Source of the DNA: Phaeoceros laevis
Lineage: Eukaryota; Anthocerotophyta; Anthocerotopsida; Notothyladales
Direction: 5' to 3'
Length of the DNA: 48,852 nt
NCBI GenBank assembly: GCA_049999765.1
Contig: JBNGIQ010008885.1
Coordinates: 1-48,852 of the forward strand
Position numbers and translations under genes: made by a program. The notes beneath the pieces are model-generated. The model did not search any database. It saw only the letters and a list, made by a program, of their open reading frames with translations, and was not told the DNA's origin. Below, piece after piece: positions 39,293-48,852 of the stretch. The number at the start of each line of letters is the position of its first letter. Positions within the stretch are counted from its first letter, which is position 1.

Positions 39293-39787
39293 CTAGATGC
39301 TGGCAATTTGCGGCGCGGCGTCAGGAGGAGAAACATAGTCTTGAGACCAGATTGGAACCGGATCCACAGGCGAGTAGATGCCGAAGGTGCCGTTGCTCTG
39401 GATCTTGAAGGTCCAGGGCTGGAGGGATCCGGGCTGCGCCGTGTTCGTTGTCCACGCCGTGGCGCCGGTCTCGTAGAAGATTTCCAGGTTGCCGTTGTAG
39501 CCGAAATACATCCCCGAGCAGGCCGCAGAGGGAGCCTCCTTGGCCCAGCACCAGTACGCGATTCCGCGGTCCTCCCCCCTGTAGCTGCACAGGTTGCAGT
39601 CTGTCTGGTAGACCACGCTGTAAGACTCGCCGGTGACGGGATCGATGGCGGAGATGACCACTCCGTCGTGCGGGCGGTGGATGAATTGGCTGGCCAGGAA
39701 CCGGTCGTAGCCTTCCGCAAAGGAAGGGAGGACTGCCACCAGAGGCAGGATGAGCGCCGTGAGGAGTAGCAGCACCTGCGATGCCAT
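39293..39787 (-). CDS. Secreted bulb-type (GNA-like) lectin-domain protein, 164 aa
   Basis: ATG 39787 to stop 39293, intronless. The longer open frame upstream has no ATG. Residues 1-25 (MASQVLLLLTALILPLVAVL..) are a signal peptide. Three beta-prism-like repeats follow: QTDCNLCSY (61-69), GYNGNLEIFY (96-105) with AWTTNT after it, and QSNGTFGIY (130-138). The first keeps Q, D, N and Y of the mannose-binding pattern QxDxNxVxY but has Cys instead of Val. Six or so Cys in the middle suggest disulfides (C64, C67, C80, C90). Likely extracellular carbohydrate binding or defence. Sugar specificity unknown. Family call is by motif pattern. Confidence 0.65.
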   Translation of the reverse strand: MASQVLLLLTALILPLVAVLPSFAEGYDRFLASQFIHRPHDGVVISAIDPVTGESYSVVYQTDCNLCSYRGEDRGIAYWCWAKEAPSAACSGMYFGYNGNLEIFYETGATAWTTNTAQPGSLQPWTFKIQSNGTFGIYSPVDPVPIWSQDYVSPPDAAPQIASI

Positions 39788-41329
39788 GGTGAGGAGGTCC
39801 CGGCCCTGTGTCTGCGCCAGACTCCGGAGAGACCTGTAGGTGGAGCTTGGAAATTGGCAGCTCCTGACTTCAGAGGGGTTGAGCTTGAGATTGTGGAGGT
39901 CCTGAAGGCGTCTGAAGATGGGACAATTTGCTCGGAGGCAGAGGGACAGAGAGAGCAGGAGCAAGACTGTGACCTCGGAGAAGGTGGCAAGGAGCTGGAC
40001 GCTCTGACTGCTTTTGCAGGGAAGGAGGTGGCATGCTTATAGCTGGAATGGCAGGCAGGCAGGCCTGTTTCACGGCTGTCCAAAAAGTGTCTTGTTTTCT
40101 TGTGAATTCATGCGCAGCAGGTGGGAGGGAAGGCTGTCCTGGCTTGGATGTGTGGAAGGCGCCTCTTAGGCCACTCGATGCAGATTTCAGGTGAAGCTGG
40201 TGGACGCCTGGTAGCGCAGCTGATTCTTTGTCATTTCTGCAGGCCGGGGTGGAGGATGTGGGAGGCATGCGCGTTGTTCCTCGCTAGAAAAGCGATGCAG
40301 GCTCAGGAAACGTGGCCGGGAAGGAGGTCCACTTCTGTCGTAAAGGAAAGCGTCAAGCCCGTACTTCGTTACTAGGGTTGGGCATGCCTTTCTCATGAAT
40401 GCATGAATGGGAAATAGGTCAACTGGCAGCGGTTTGTTTCATTCTGCTAACAAATTCAGGATTATTATGGCACGCTACCAATTGCAGCATGCAGCTGAGA
40501 AAGAGTCACTGCCATCCATGAGTTGAATGACTCTCTCCTGTTCTCCTGTTGGGAAGTCTACCAGCATGCCAAATGCAATTTGGGCTAAATTGGTTAGATA
40601 TTCAATTTGTGCTTGTAGTGGAGCAGTGCAAGCGTAGAGCGATTTGCAGCCGTGGCATCAGGAAAAGTAAGAGATGGTGACTTTCGGAACTGATGCTGCC
40701 AGGAATGAAGCCCAAGCCTCAGCTTTCCTTCCGAGCGTGAGCTGGGACAACACCTGAATGCCAATTACACGTGAACCCACATTCGCTATTTCGATGAACA
40801 CAAAAATGGCAATCCGTAGTTGTCTGCAACCTTGCTAATCTACACTTGATTGATCTAGTGTACTAGTGCGAAAAGTCTAGCAACAGGTGACAAACAAATA
40901 CATCAAACAAGCTCAAGTTTCGTTTCTGCAGTTGGGTTCACTTTGTTGATACTCTTTCTCTTCGATATCTTTCCACATGAGACGTGTTGTACAGCAGAGT
41001 AAAGAGTGAGGCCCTCCCATAAACCACCCTTGTGTTCTTTTCCCATCCTATCCTCGCCAAACTCTTCCACTAATCAATCCTTACGTACTCCTCCCACATA
41101 CTTGTAGTGCAAAGGGCACGGCAGTCACTCGGGCCAGACTTACTCTGCCCAAGGACAAGAATTTGGAGTCTTTACAGTGGAGAAGGCAGCAGTTGTCTTC
41201 TCCGTCCTCAATCGCCTGGGTAGCGGGGCCGTACCGACCTCGCACATCTTTATTATATATTATCCTTGGTGCTGTCCATGCTGGCGTTGAGCACTGCTGA
41301 TGAACCTTCATAACCTCCGGCAAAAGTGC
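39788..41329. other. Spacer between lectin-like gene and PILS
   Basis: Contains the promoter side of the minus-strand lectin-like gene and the 3' flank of PILS. No credible ORF or RNA gene. A short word GTGTACTAGTGCG (40858-40870) also occurs inside the MITE at 32.47 kb. Confidence 0.45.
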
Positions 41330-43645
41330 TTACAGAAGATACACAAGAAGTGTCAGCCATCCTGCAATGGAGATGATAGAGATGACATGCTGCCAGAATA
41401 ATATTGCTGAGGCTTCCTTCTCTGCATGACCGCGCAGGTTTGTAACAGCACCTGCATCCAACCCAAGCACATATCCACAGTTGGTTGTATTTTCTCTTTT
41501 ATTGCATGGACAGAAAAAAGTAGCAAGCAACAGAGGCACGGGTAAACAACCTGCAAGGATGGAGCTTGGCATGGAATGTTGCAAGAGGAGCACAAACTTA
41601 AACATCTTGTCTCCAGGGGGGAGAAATCCAAGGTGTTCAGCGGCTGTGACAACACCTATGCCTATGCCAGGTACCACAAAGAGTCTAACAAAAGTGATGG
41701 CCACAGTCGTGCGCAGTCCCAGTCGGGAGTTTCCAGCACCTGTAAGAAGCAACTTAACAGATCAGAGACTACCTTCTTCATTGCTTGCGAGTCTCCTATC
41801 AAGTCATTGCATTTCTAGGAACTCAGGAATTTGACATACCTCCAACCAGATTGCCGCCCAGTACCAACATTATACAGGGAATCATGGCGTCCCTGGTTGA
41901 AAAGAGAGAAAGATAAGTGCGCACCATTCATGGGAACTGGGAGATAACTTATTACGTCGAAATGCCGGAAAAATAAGAACTTACCCCATCATGCTTAGAG
42001 CATCATAAAGGAAGTAGAAAGGAGAATGCTCCTGATACAGTTGCTTTTTCAACCAAGGAGTAGCTCCAAATAGAAGAGCAAGAAACTGCAAGTCCGCAAA
42101 CAAAGGTTTTGCGGGTGTGCATCATCAGGGTGCTGCATTTACGAACTGGGTCCATGACCAGTGTCCTCAAAAAACCAAAAAGTGACAGTTCTGCATCTCG
42201 GTGACGAAGAGCACAACTCTCAGGTGGCAGACTGGTCAAGAGAGAGTTCAGATTTTTTACCGACGCCATCACAGGAGGTTGAAGAATCTGGATCAGCTGG
42301 AAACGGTGTGCGTAATGCATTGTTTTGCCAATAATCTGCAAGATAAGAACGGCACATCGGTTAAATATACCAGACAGGAACGTGGAATGGCAATGCGCAG
42401 CTGCAATGCAATTCGTTCCAAATGAACAAGTCAGCTGTTTGCAAATATGAATACCTTTGTCATCCTCGAAGGTATTTTCTCCTCAACCTCAATAGCTTCT
42501 TCAGCTCTCTCTTGGTCTTCAGGAGTTAAAAGTGGAGAGGTCAGATCCGGGGAGCCGTCGACATCCTTGACCTTGACAACCACTGCGGTGTCCGGATCTT
42601 CAGTGACATTGTCAGGGGGAGCGAGCATGTGGTAAGCAAAAGTGTACACAATGAGAGCTCCAACCTGCATTGAGAGTATTCTGATTCAGACAGATGGCCC
42701 ATAATTCCCTATCCTGAATGGGCTTGGGAAGCCCTCTGCAACTAGGGCATCAACAAAAGCGTACAACCCGAAGATACAGTTCAACTACACATTAGGCCTC
42801 TGATTGGTAGAGCTGACTTACCCACTGCCCAAATGAAATATAAGCAACACCATCAGTGCTGCAATTTTCGCCGAATGTACTGGTTGAATCTCTACAAACA
42901 GCGCCAATGATGACAAGTGGGATGTTCCCAATGTTACCTGGCACAGGAAAGGGATATAGGCAAAGTGGGTCAGTTGCAATGCACCCGCACAATCTTAAAG
43001 CAGTCGACCTGTGCGTAGTCAACCAACAAGAACGAGACAATAGAATCGATCTGCGACGAAGAAGTACTGACCAATGCCAATCATCACAACGGTAAGACCA
43101 AAGAACTCTCGAGGAGGTTTCACGATGCAAGCGACAATGTAGCCTATTGTACACCCTATTACTGCAGCTATTACCACGTTCACTGGAATGAACCACCTGC
43201 ACCCACAACCCAAGCAGGTGAGCAAACAACACTGAAGAACAGGAGGAGCCAAGGACGTGAAATCGCGGAAAACGTCATCCATGCAAAACTTTCAGCTTGA
43301 ACACTCACCACTGCAAAATTTTCGCCCAAGTCACTGCCTGCCCCAATTGTGTGAAAATCAAGCAGGGCAGAAACACATTGAAGACCAGCTGCGCACACCG
43401 AAGTACAAACTTGTCAGCAGATCCATCTACTACCCCTTCCGAAAATTCACAAATTGGTTGCACCCGAGGTAATCAAGCCTCGAGGCACAACTGACCTTGC
43501 TGAGTTGCTTTCTGGCACTGCTGTTGAGTATTTCCACATAAGGCGAGGCCATCAACACCCCCAATGAACACATAATCAGCACCTTGGCAATTGGGAGCAC
43601 TGCAAACATTAAGGCGGACCCCAATGACTCCACCTCGCCCTCCAT
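41330..43645 (-). CDS. PILS: PIN-LIKES (PILS) auxin carrier, 10 exons, 406 aa
   Basis: Minus-strand exons 43645-43496, 43388-43309, 43196-43072, 42937-42822, 42664-42455, 42335-42261, 42085-41985, 41892-41840, 41739-41551 and 41451-41330 all have GT/AG ends and sum to 407 codons. The protein starts MEGEVESLGSALMFAVLPIA and has hydrophobic segments at both ends around an acidic central loop (DPDTAVVVKVKDVDGSPDLT). Diagnostic PILS words: LVFNVFLPCLIFTQLGQAVT, WWFIPVNVVIAAVIGC, NIGNIPLVIIGAVC, LQPPVMAS, DAMIPCIMLVLGGNLVGG, NSRLGLRTT, LLLQHSMPSSILAGAVTNLR and EKEASAILFWQH. PILS proteins sit in the ER membrane and sequester auxin there, lowering nuclear signalling. Gene model complete. Which PILS clade is not decided. 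Confidence 0.95.
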
Positions 43646-44640
43646 CTTGCCCCACTCAATGACAGGGACTATCTTCTCTGGCGCGCCTACTCTACAAACG
43701 ATGTTTTTTCCGGCACCCGAAATGCCTGGCTTCCAGCAATGGTCTCCTACGTAAACAGCTCACGGATTCTTGATCCCTCGGTACCTCCACTCGCTGATAG
43801 CCTGGATACTCCAATGCCGGCTCCATCTTATATAGTCGTCCATCCGGCAATTGGTCCCCCCCTATCCTGCCTTCTCCTTGGGCCTCGACTATAGGCAAGC
43901 AGGCCTAGTGCAGGACTCCAAATTCCGCTCCTCCGGCCTCGGCCAAAATTCAAACAAGCAGATGCTGGTAACCGGAGGAGATGCGGGCGTAAAATTTGAA
44001 GCTCCTCAGCTACCCAGCCCCTGTGCGAAAGCAAACAAGCCAGCCCGCTTGCTTCAGCAGAAGCACCTGACGCTGCTAGTGCTGCTACTCCCAATTCTAC
44101 ACGCACAGGCGACTAGCACCGATCCCGAGAGTTGCGGGCATACAGGACGAAACCACTAGAGTATGGGCCGCGCTGCTAGCGGTCTTGGCAGCTAGCTCTG
44201 CCTGATCCGGGCGCCCCTCGTTCTCGGCTACGCGGCGAGGCGCGTGGCGCCTCCTTCCTTAATGCTAGGCCAGCCGGTCCTGGCACACCGGCATCCCCCG
44301 ATCGTTGGAACCCCGTTTCCGCCTCCGTTCCCGTTCCTTGTGAGTACGAAGCCAACTTAGCCAAGCCCGAAAGCATGTCCGCCGCGTGCGGGTTAAGTAC
44401 TAACGTCCTTGGCTACATGGCCATTTGTAGCCACGTCCGGTGATACCACCACGCGACCACCTGAATTGCCAATGTACGGTCCATCGTATACCTGGTGAAG
44501 GTACCTTCCACAGACTCCTGTCGCTCTTGTGGAGCGCCACCTGCATGCTCGACACATGCATGAAGTGCTCTTCCCTAGGCATTCTTCAACAACGACAAAA
44601 GGGGAACAAAGCATATACCCTGTATATTTAGGGCACTAGA
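43646..44640. other. PILS upstream region and spacer
   Basis: Holds the PILS promoter (minus). No gene is supported. A TATA-like GTATATTTA at about 44622-44630 might belong to the LTR of the retrotransposon to the right. Confidence 0.4.
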
Positions 44641-44971
44641 CACTTTGTCCTACAGAGGTTACCACACCCTTGGATACTTGTTAGACCGTTGCAGGCGGGA
44701 CGGTTAGCTCTCCCTCGACCTTCTTTTTCATTTTGAAGAGAGGAACGATAAAACCTAATTATAGAGGCGCTGCCATTGTTGTTTGAAGACTTTACTTTGA
44801 GTGAAGATTATTTCACCACATGTGCACAACCCTCCGCCAAAGTACTCTCAAATTTAACATGCCCTGACCTTTGGGGAGCTTCAAGAAGGAAGGAAGAAAG
44901 GAAGTTTATTACGCGCTTCTGGGCCTGAGCAGCACATATGACGAAAGGATAATAATATAGATAACAATATG
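44640..44971 (+). repeat. Putative 5' LTR of a plus-strand retrotransposon (left end uncertain)
   Basis: The right edge is set by the primer-binding-like site TGGTATCAAGACAGCC starting about 44972. The left edge is unknown because the partner LTR is outside the window. Purine-rich AAGGAAGGAAGAAAGGAAG lies at about 44886-44904. Confidence 0.35.
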
Positions 44972-44987
44972 GTATCAAGACAGCCCA
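44972..44987 (+). promoter_or_regulatory. Primer-binding-like site of the right-hand LTR element
   Basis: TGGTATCA followed by AGACAGCC shares the first eight bases of the initiator-tRNA-Met primer site but departs after that. It may be decayed or use another tRNA. A leader of about 790 bp separates it from the gag ATG at 45779. Confidence 0.4.
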
Positions 44988-45778
44988 TGTTAGCGTTAAA
45001 AAGGGGGAGTCATATTGTCAGGCTATGCTGATATGCGTCTGCCCAAGCACACAGGTAGGTAGGTTGAATAGGCATTTTTAGGCTTTCTACTTTTATCTAT
45101 TAACGGGCGCTAATGAGGGTTCAACCTCATGTGAACACCCGTTATGCGAAAGGCCATTTTTAGCATTAGTTAGAAGCCGCTTTCGGTTCGGTTCCCGTCC
45201 CGAGTCTGCAGCTATGAGAGCTACGAATCCAGCTGCGAATCCAGGTGGTGATGGCGGCTCGTGGGAGATGCAATGGCCGCATTCAAGGCGCCAACGGCCG
45301 TGCCCTAGCTGCTGGCACCGCAACAGGAAGGTGGAGCGTTGCTTGCCCTTGCACCGCCGCTCTTAGGGCCAGCTGAGGCCTAGCAGTTTTCAGTTTTGCA
45401 ATCCCCTTGGCAGCCAGCAGCTCGTAGCGCCACTGGCCTGCCTGTTTACTCTCTGAACTGTGATATTTTGCAAGCAATTCATTGCGCTACTTCCTAGCGC
45501 GAGATTCTGCCTTGATGTTGCTGATTTTGGGATTGGTGAATGAGCTAACTCACAACACTCTTGCTGTGCTTGCATGTGATCAATGCTACGCATGCGCAAC
45601 GAGCCCTAATTGCAAAACTGCCAATCTCTGAGGAGAGGCGAACTTTTTGCTGTTTGTAGACAGCAAGAAGACTTGAGGCCAAGCAGTCCCTGTGTTGCAT
45701 GCTTCAAACCTACACGGTTCTGATCAGCAACCAGCATGAGCTACAAGGTGCACTTTGGGCTTGTGGAGGATGAGCAAC

Positions 45779-48700
45779 ATGGAGGAACAAGCTGAGGAGC
45801 CGAGAGTTTACGGCTTGAGGACGCGGTAGGTCACATTCCAGCCGCCCAAGTCACGGGTGCCACGAGGAAGGGGTGGAACAGCAACACAGCTGCTGGCAAA
45901 CCCTAGTGTTCCTGACCCATCACCACACTTGCTTGAGTGCAGTGGCAGGGATCACTCTAGGAGTGCGAGCCCTGCGCAGCAACCGGTGCAATTGGAGGAA
46001 GAGCTCTTGTGGTCTGTTTCTTTGTGGAATTCAGGGGAATCAGAGGAAAACCTGCAGCAATTGCAAGCTTCCTCTTTCTCATTTTCAGATGACTTGATTT
46101 CTTGCAGCACATCATCTTGGAGTGCTAGGTCCTGGGATACCAATTGGGCCAGTGCTGACGAGATGGAGACATCAGCATCAAATGGCAAGACTGAGAAATT
46201 TTCAGGAGAGCCGGGTACCATCACTTTGCGTGAATTCAGGATTTTCTACAGGTCTGTAGTTGCTGAACTGCGTTTTAAGTATGCCGACATTTTTACACCT
46301 CAATATGCATTTGAGCATATGAGTAGGTACTTGACAAAGGAGGCAGCTATTCTTCATGACAGCAGTTTTGACCAGCTCACAGAGATTTGTGTTGCAAGGA
46401 ACCCAGCTTACCTGCAGGCAATCACAGATGCACATGATGCTGCACTTGCAGCTGCAAGAGAGGCATGGGTACCCACAGATGGTCAGCCAGAGCCACCAAA
46501 TCGGGTGCAGCTGACACCTGAGCAACTGCTGGATGCTGTCAGGGGTATTGATCATATGGTAGAAACTTCTGCAGTTACTGACCCTGTGAAGGCGTTTTTT
46601 GACATTTTAGAAAGGGAGTTCCCTTCTAAGAACGGGGACAAGATTTTGGAGATGGAAAATTTCAAACGCAAGAAAGGGGAGACTTTGAAAGCCATGTATA
46701 GAAGGCTGGATGATTTAAGGCATGAGACTGGGTCTGAGGATGATCACGCTGCAGCTCTGAAATATTTGCAAGCTTTAGAAGATGACGCTTTTGTGCATTT
46801 TCAGGTGCTGACCAAGGTGTTTCATGTGTATGGAGATCGCTACACTCTTAGACAAGTCTATGAGACTGCCGAGGATCTGGAGGTATGTAATGTGCTTTAT
46901 CGTGCATCAACTGGAGTCGGTGTGACCGAGCATCACAAAAAGTCGGCTGCAGCACAGAACATGAGGGTTACAGCTAGCAGCCCTGCTGGCAAGACATTAG
47001 CACTGCCTGCACCGAAGCCTGCCAAGGCAGCTCGTGCAGCAGCAGTCTCTTTTAACTGCAACTAATGTGCATCACCTGATCATGCTTCTAACGTATGCAA
47101 GGCAGTGAAGGAGAATTTGTCATGTACCCATTATGGTAAAACAGGGCATGTGGAAGAAGTTTGTTATGGCAAGCATCCCGAAAGGAATCCTTGGAAGAAG
47201 AACACAGTCGTAGCTGGAGCAGCTGCAGCTGCACCTATCACAACTCCAGCAGCTGTGGCACCAATTGTAGGGGCCCCAGGAGCAGGAAAATCAAGGACAG
47301 CCAAGAAGAGGGAAAAATCACGTGCAACTATAGCAGCCATGACAGCGGAATTACAAAAGCTAGCTCCTCCTTCTATAGAGGCACAGAGGATGACAGCATT
47401 AATGGCAGAGTTCGAGGCATTGAAGGCTAGGATGCCCCCGGTGATGGCAGCACAATACATTATGCCTGACCAGTCTAGGGTTCCAGCTATGGTTCGACCT
47501 CCACAACCAGACATGGCCTCGAGTTCGACACCTGCAGCAGGTACATGGTCCTATCCGCAGGGGTATGCTTACCCATTTCAAGCTATGGCTGCTAGCAGGG
47601 TTAACATGGCATTCGAGGATGAAGAAGAAATTGACTATCACAGTCCTTTGGCAAGAAGGGCCTTGGCTGCACAGGCCAATGATAGGACAAGATCCATCCT
47701 AGCAGCTACTAGAAGTGGAGCAAGGCAAGCCATGCCTAGGTCTTATGACCCCATGACGCCAGAGCAGGAATGGAGGTACGCAGCCAGGTTGGCACCCCAC
47801 ATTTTGCCTATCGGAGGCATTCGGAAAGCTCTTGCAAGGCAAACAATGGATGATGATTTGTACAATGAGGCTACAGTGGCAGCTAGGAGAGAGCTACCTG
47901 ATGATGAAGATGAGGAGCAGGGCATGGTGCCTACAGCAGCAATGCAGGTGCCACCAGCAGCTCCTCGAGTCACAGCTGCCAGGAGGACAGTGCGTCCCAC
48001 ACCTCCAGTCACAACACAGGTGCCTGTTTCTTCCTTTTTGCCTACAGCAGCAAGGCAGAATACAGGTCAGGTATTATCACCATCCATTGCAAGACCGGTG
48101 CTCACGCCTCGCCAGCTGGTACACAGAGTTATGTCGACACCTCTGTTTTCATGTCAAGATTTGCATATTTCATCCACGCAGGTGCTGGATGCATTTAGGC
48201 AATGCCAGAATGAGGACGAGGCATCGGCAGTCGATCTCATGACACCAGATCTGGGTCCTATGACGGGTATCAGCCCAGATGATGCTTCTCCTGATGCAGC
48301 ACCACTAGTGCATGTTCACAAGAGACCTGGACAGCCTCCTGTTGTTGCATCTTCAGCAATGATGGTGGCTGAACCCAGCCAATCGGTGTTTGAGGTTGTT
48401 ATGGCCGGTGATGTACATATTGCTAGTGCTGCCTTAGCACAAGCTGTGCGTCACAATCCTGTCATTTCGCCAGATCAGAGGAGTACAGTCAAAGTGCATG
48501 CAGCTATGGTGGATAATCGTGGAGGTGCTGTCACCCTGCAGGGTTTTTGACCAGAGGTTGTCCTCATGGACACAGGTGCTGAGCCTGTCATCTTGGGCAA
48601 GCGCATGGCTGATGCATTGACAAGCCGGGGAGTCCAGCTTCAAGATTCCAGGTGGCACATTCGGACTGCAGGCGGAGGTGTTGAGCCTCTCATGGGCGAG

Positions 48701-48852
48701 ACTGTCGAGTGCATCCCTTTGTGTTTTAAGGAAGGTACCCCAGATGAACACACTGTGTATGTTCGCTGTTTGCTTACAACAGCAACTACGTATGATGTTC
48801 TTTTGGGTATGGAAGCTCTTTTTCCGCCAGGTTTTATGATTGACTTATGCAC
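45779..48852 (+). pseudogene. LTR-retrotransposon gag-protease frame with three in-frame stops (continues beyond the window)
   Basis: One reading frame runs from ATG 45779 to the window end, broken only by TAG 45827, TAA 47063 and TGA 48548. It encodes a gag capsid-like region (FFDILEREFPSKNGDKILEM and KAMYRRLDDLRHETGS), two CCHC-type zinc knuckles (47057-47098 and 47123-47164), a long Ala/Pro-rich spacer, and a retroviral-type aspartic protease with LMDTGAEPVILG (DTGA at 48569-48580) and TYDVLLGMEALF. The TAA falls between the first two Cys of knuckle 1, and Tyr replaces the second Cys of knuckle 2. Gag then protease order fits Ty3/Gypsy elements; reverse transcriptase would lie off the right edge. 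Decayed copy likely. Confidence 0.8.

Noticed and set aside
39788-39964. N-terminal extension of the lectin-like protein
   Set aside because: The upstream frame lacks an ATG, and a clear signal peptide starts at the ATG at 39787.

Overview
This is nuclear DNA of a land plant. Its genes are split by canonical GT/AG introns and include two nuclear LHCII chlorophyll a/b-binding genes, an organelle-targeted PLS-class PPR gene, cytosolic ribosomal protein S13 and a PIN-LIKES auxin carrier. The PPR protein has recurrent acidic insertions between its motif triplets and the intergenic space is rich in repeats. I associate that style with ferns and other seed-free vascular plants, but the species assignment is inference only. 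Four gaps of exactly 100 N show that this is a scaffold; two of them look artificial because their flanks repeat flush with the gap edges.

Left part (1-19.7 kb): repeat-dominated. It holds the 5' end of a minus-strand LTR retrotransposon with a tRNA-iMet primer-binding site (1-~1100), a decayed coiled-coil gag-like gene (4446-6181, minus), a TAA-flanked Harbinger-like inverted-repeat element with a second inverted repeat nested inside (11217-11941), and a broken P-loop NTPase gene (13364-15294). A 2 kb composite repeat region (15.47-17.64 kb) mixes degenerate CCCTAAA-type arrays with at least six full hairpins and one half copy. The hairpins share a GGGACGCC/GGCGTCCC tip, but their arms differ from copy to copy while staying self-complementary within each copy. 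I consider this the most unusual structure in the window. Two tRNA-derived (SINE-like) promoters lie in or near this zone.

Central gene island (20.2-31.5 kb): a CPP1-like chloroplast J-like membrane protein (minus, 5 exons) is divergent from a plastid PfkB-type sugar kinase (plus, 5 exons) across about 690 bp. Next come a 663-residue intronless helical-repeat protein (minus), a 1275-residue intronless PPR protein (minus) only 63 bp upstream of it, and RPS13 (minus, 5 exons, exactly 151 aa, with a telo-box upstream).

Tandem duplication (about 27.2-38.6 kb): the block PPR - RPS13 - unidentified ORF - Lhcb is followed by a second, shrunken and scrambled copy: PPR remnant - RPS13 exon 2/3 remnant - unidentified ORF - intact Lhcb. 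The two Lhcb genes are both intact and differ at only four residues in exon 2. At the position of the classic N-terminal phospho-threonine, copy A has Ala and copy B has Thr. Their proximal promoters share paired GATA/I-box motifs, but only copy A keeps a CCAAT box. A tRNA-Gly(GCC) gene lies upstream of copy B.

Right part (38.6-48.85 kb): a secreted GNA/bulb-type lectin-like protein (minus), a ten-exon PILS auxin carrier (minus, 406 aa), then the 5' part of a plus-strand LTR retrotransposon whose gag-protease frame is continuous but carries three in-frame stops. Functionally, the live genes serve light harvesting (Lhcb x2), chlorophyll-synthesis chaperoning (CPP1-like), plastid sugar or nucleoside phosphorylation (PfkB), organellar RNA processing (PPR), translation (RPS13) and auxin homeostasis (PILS). 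They are neighbours rather than an operon.
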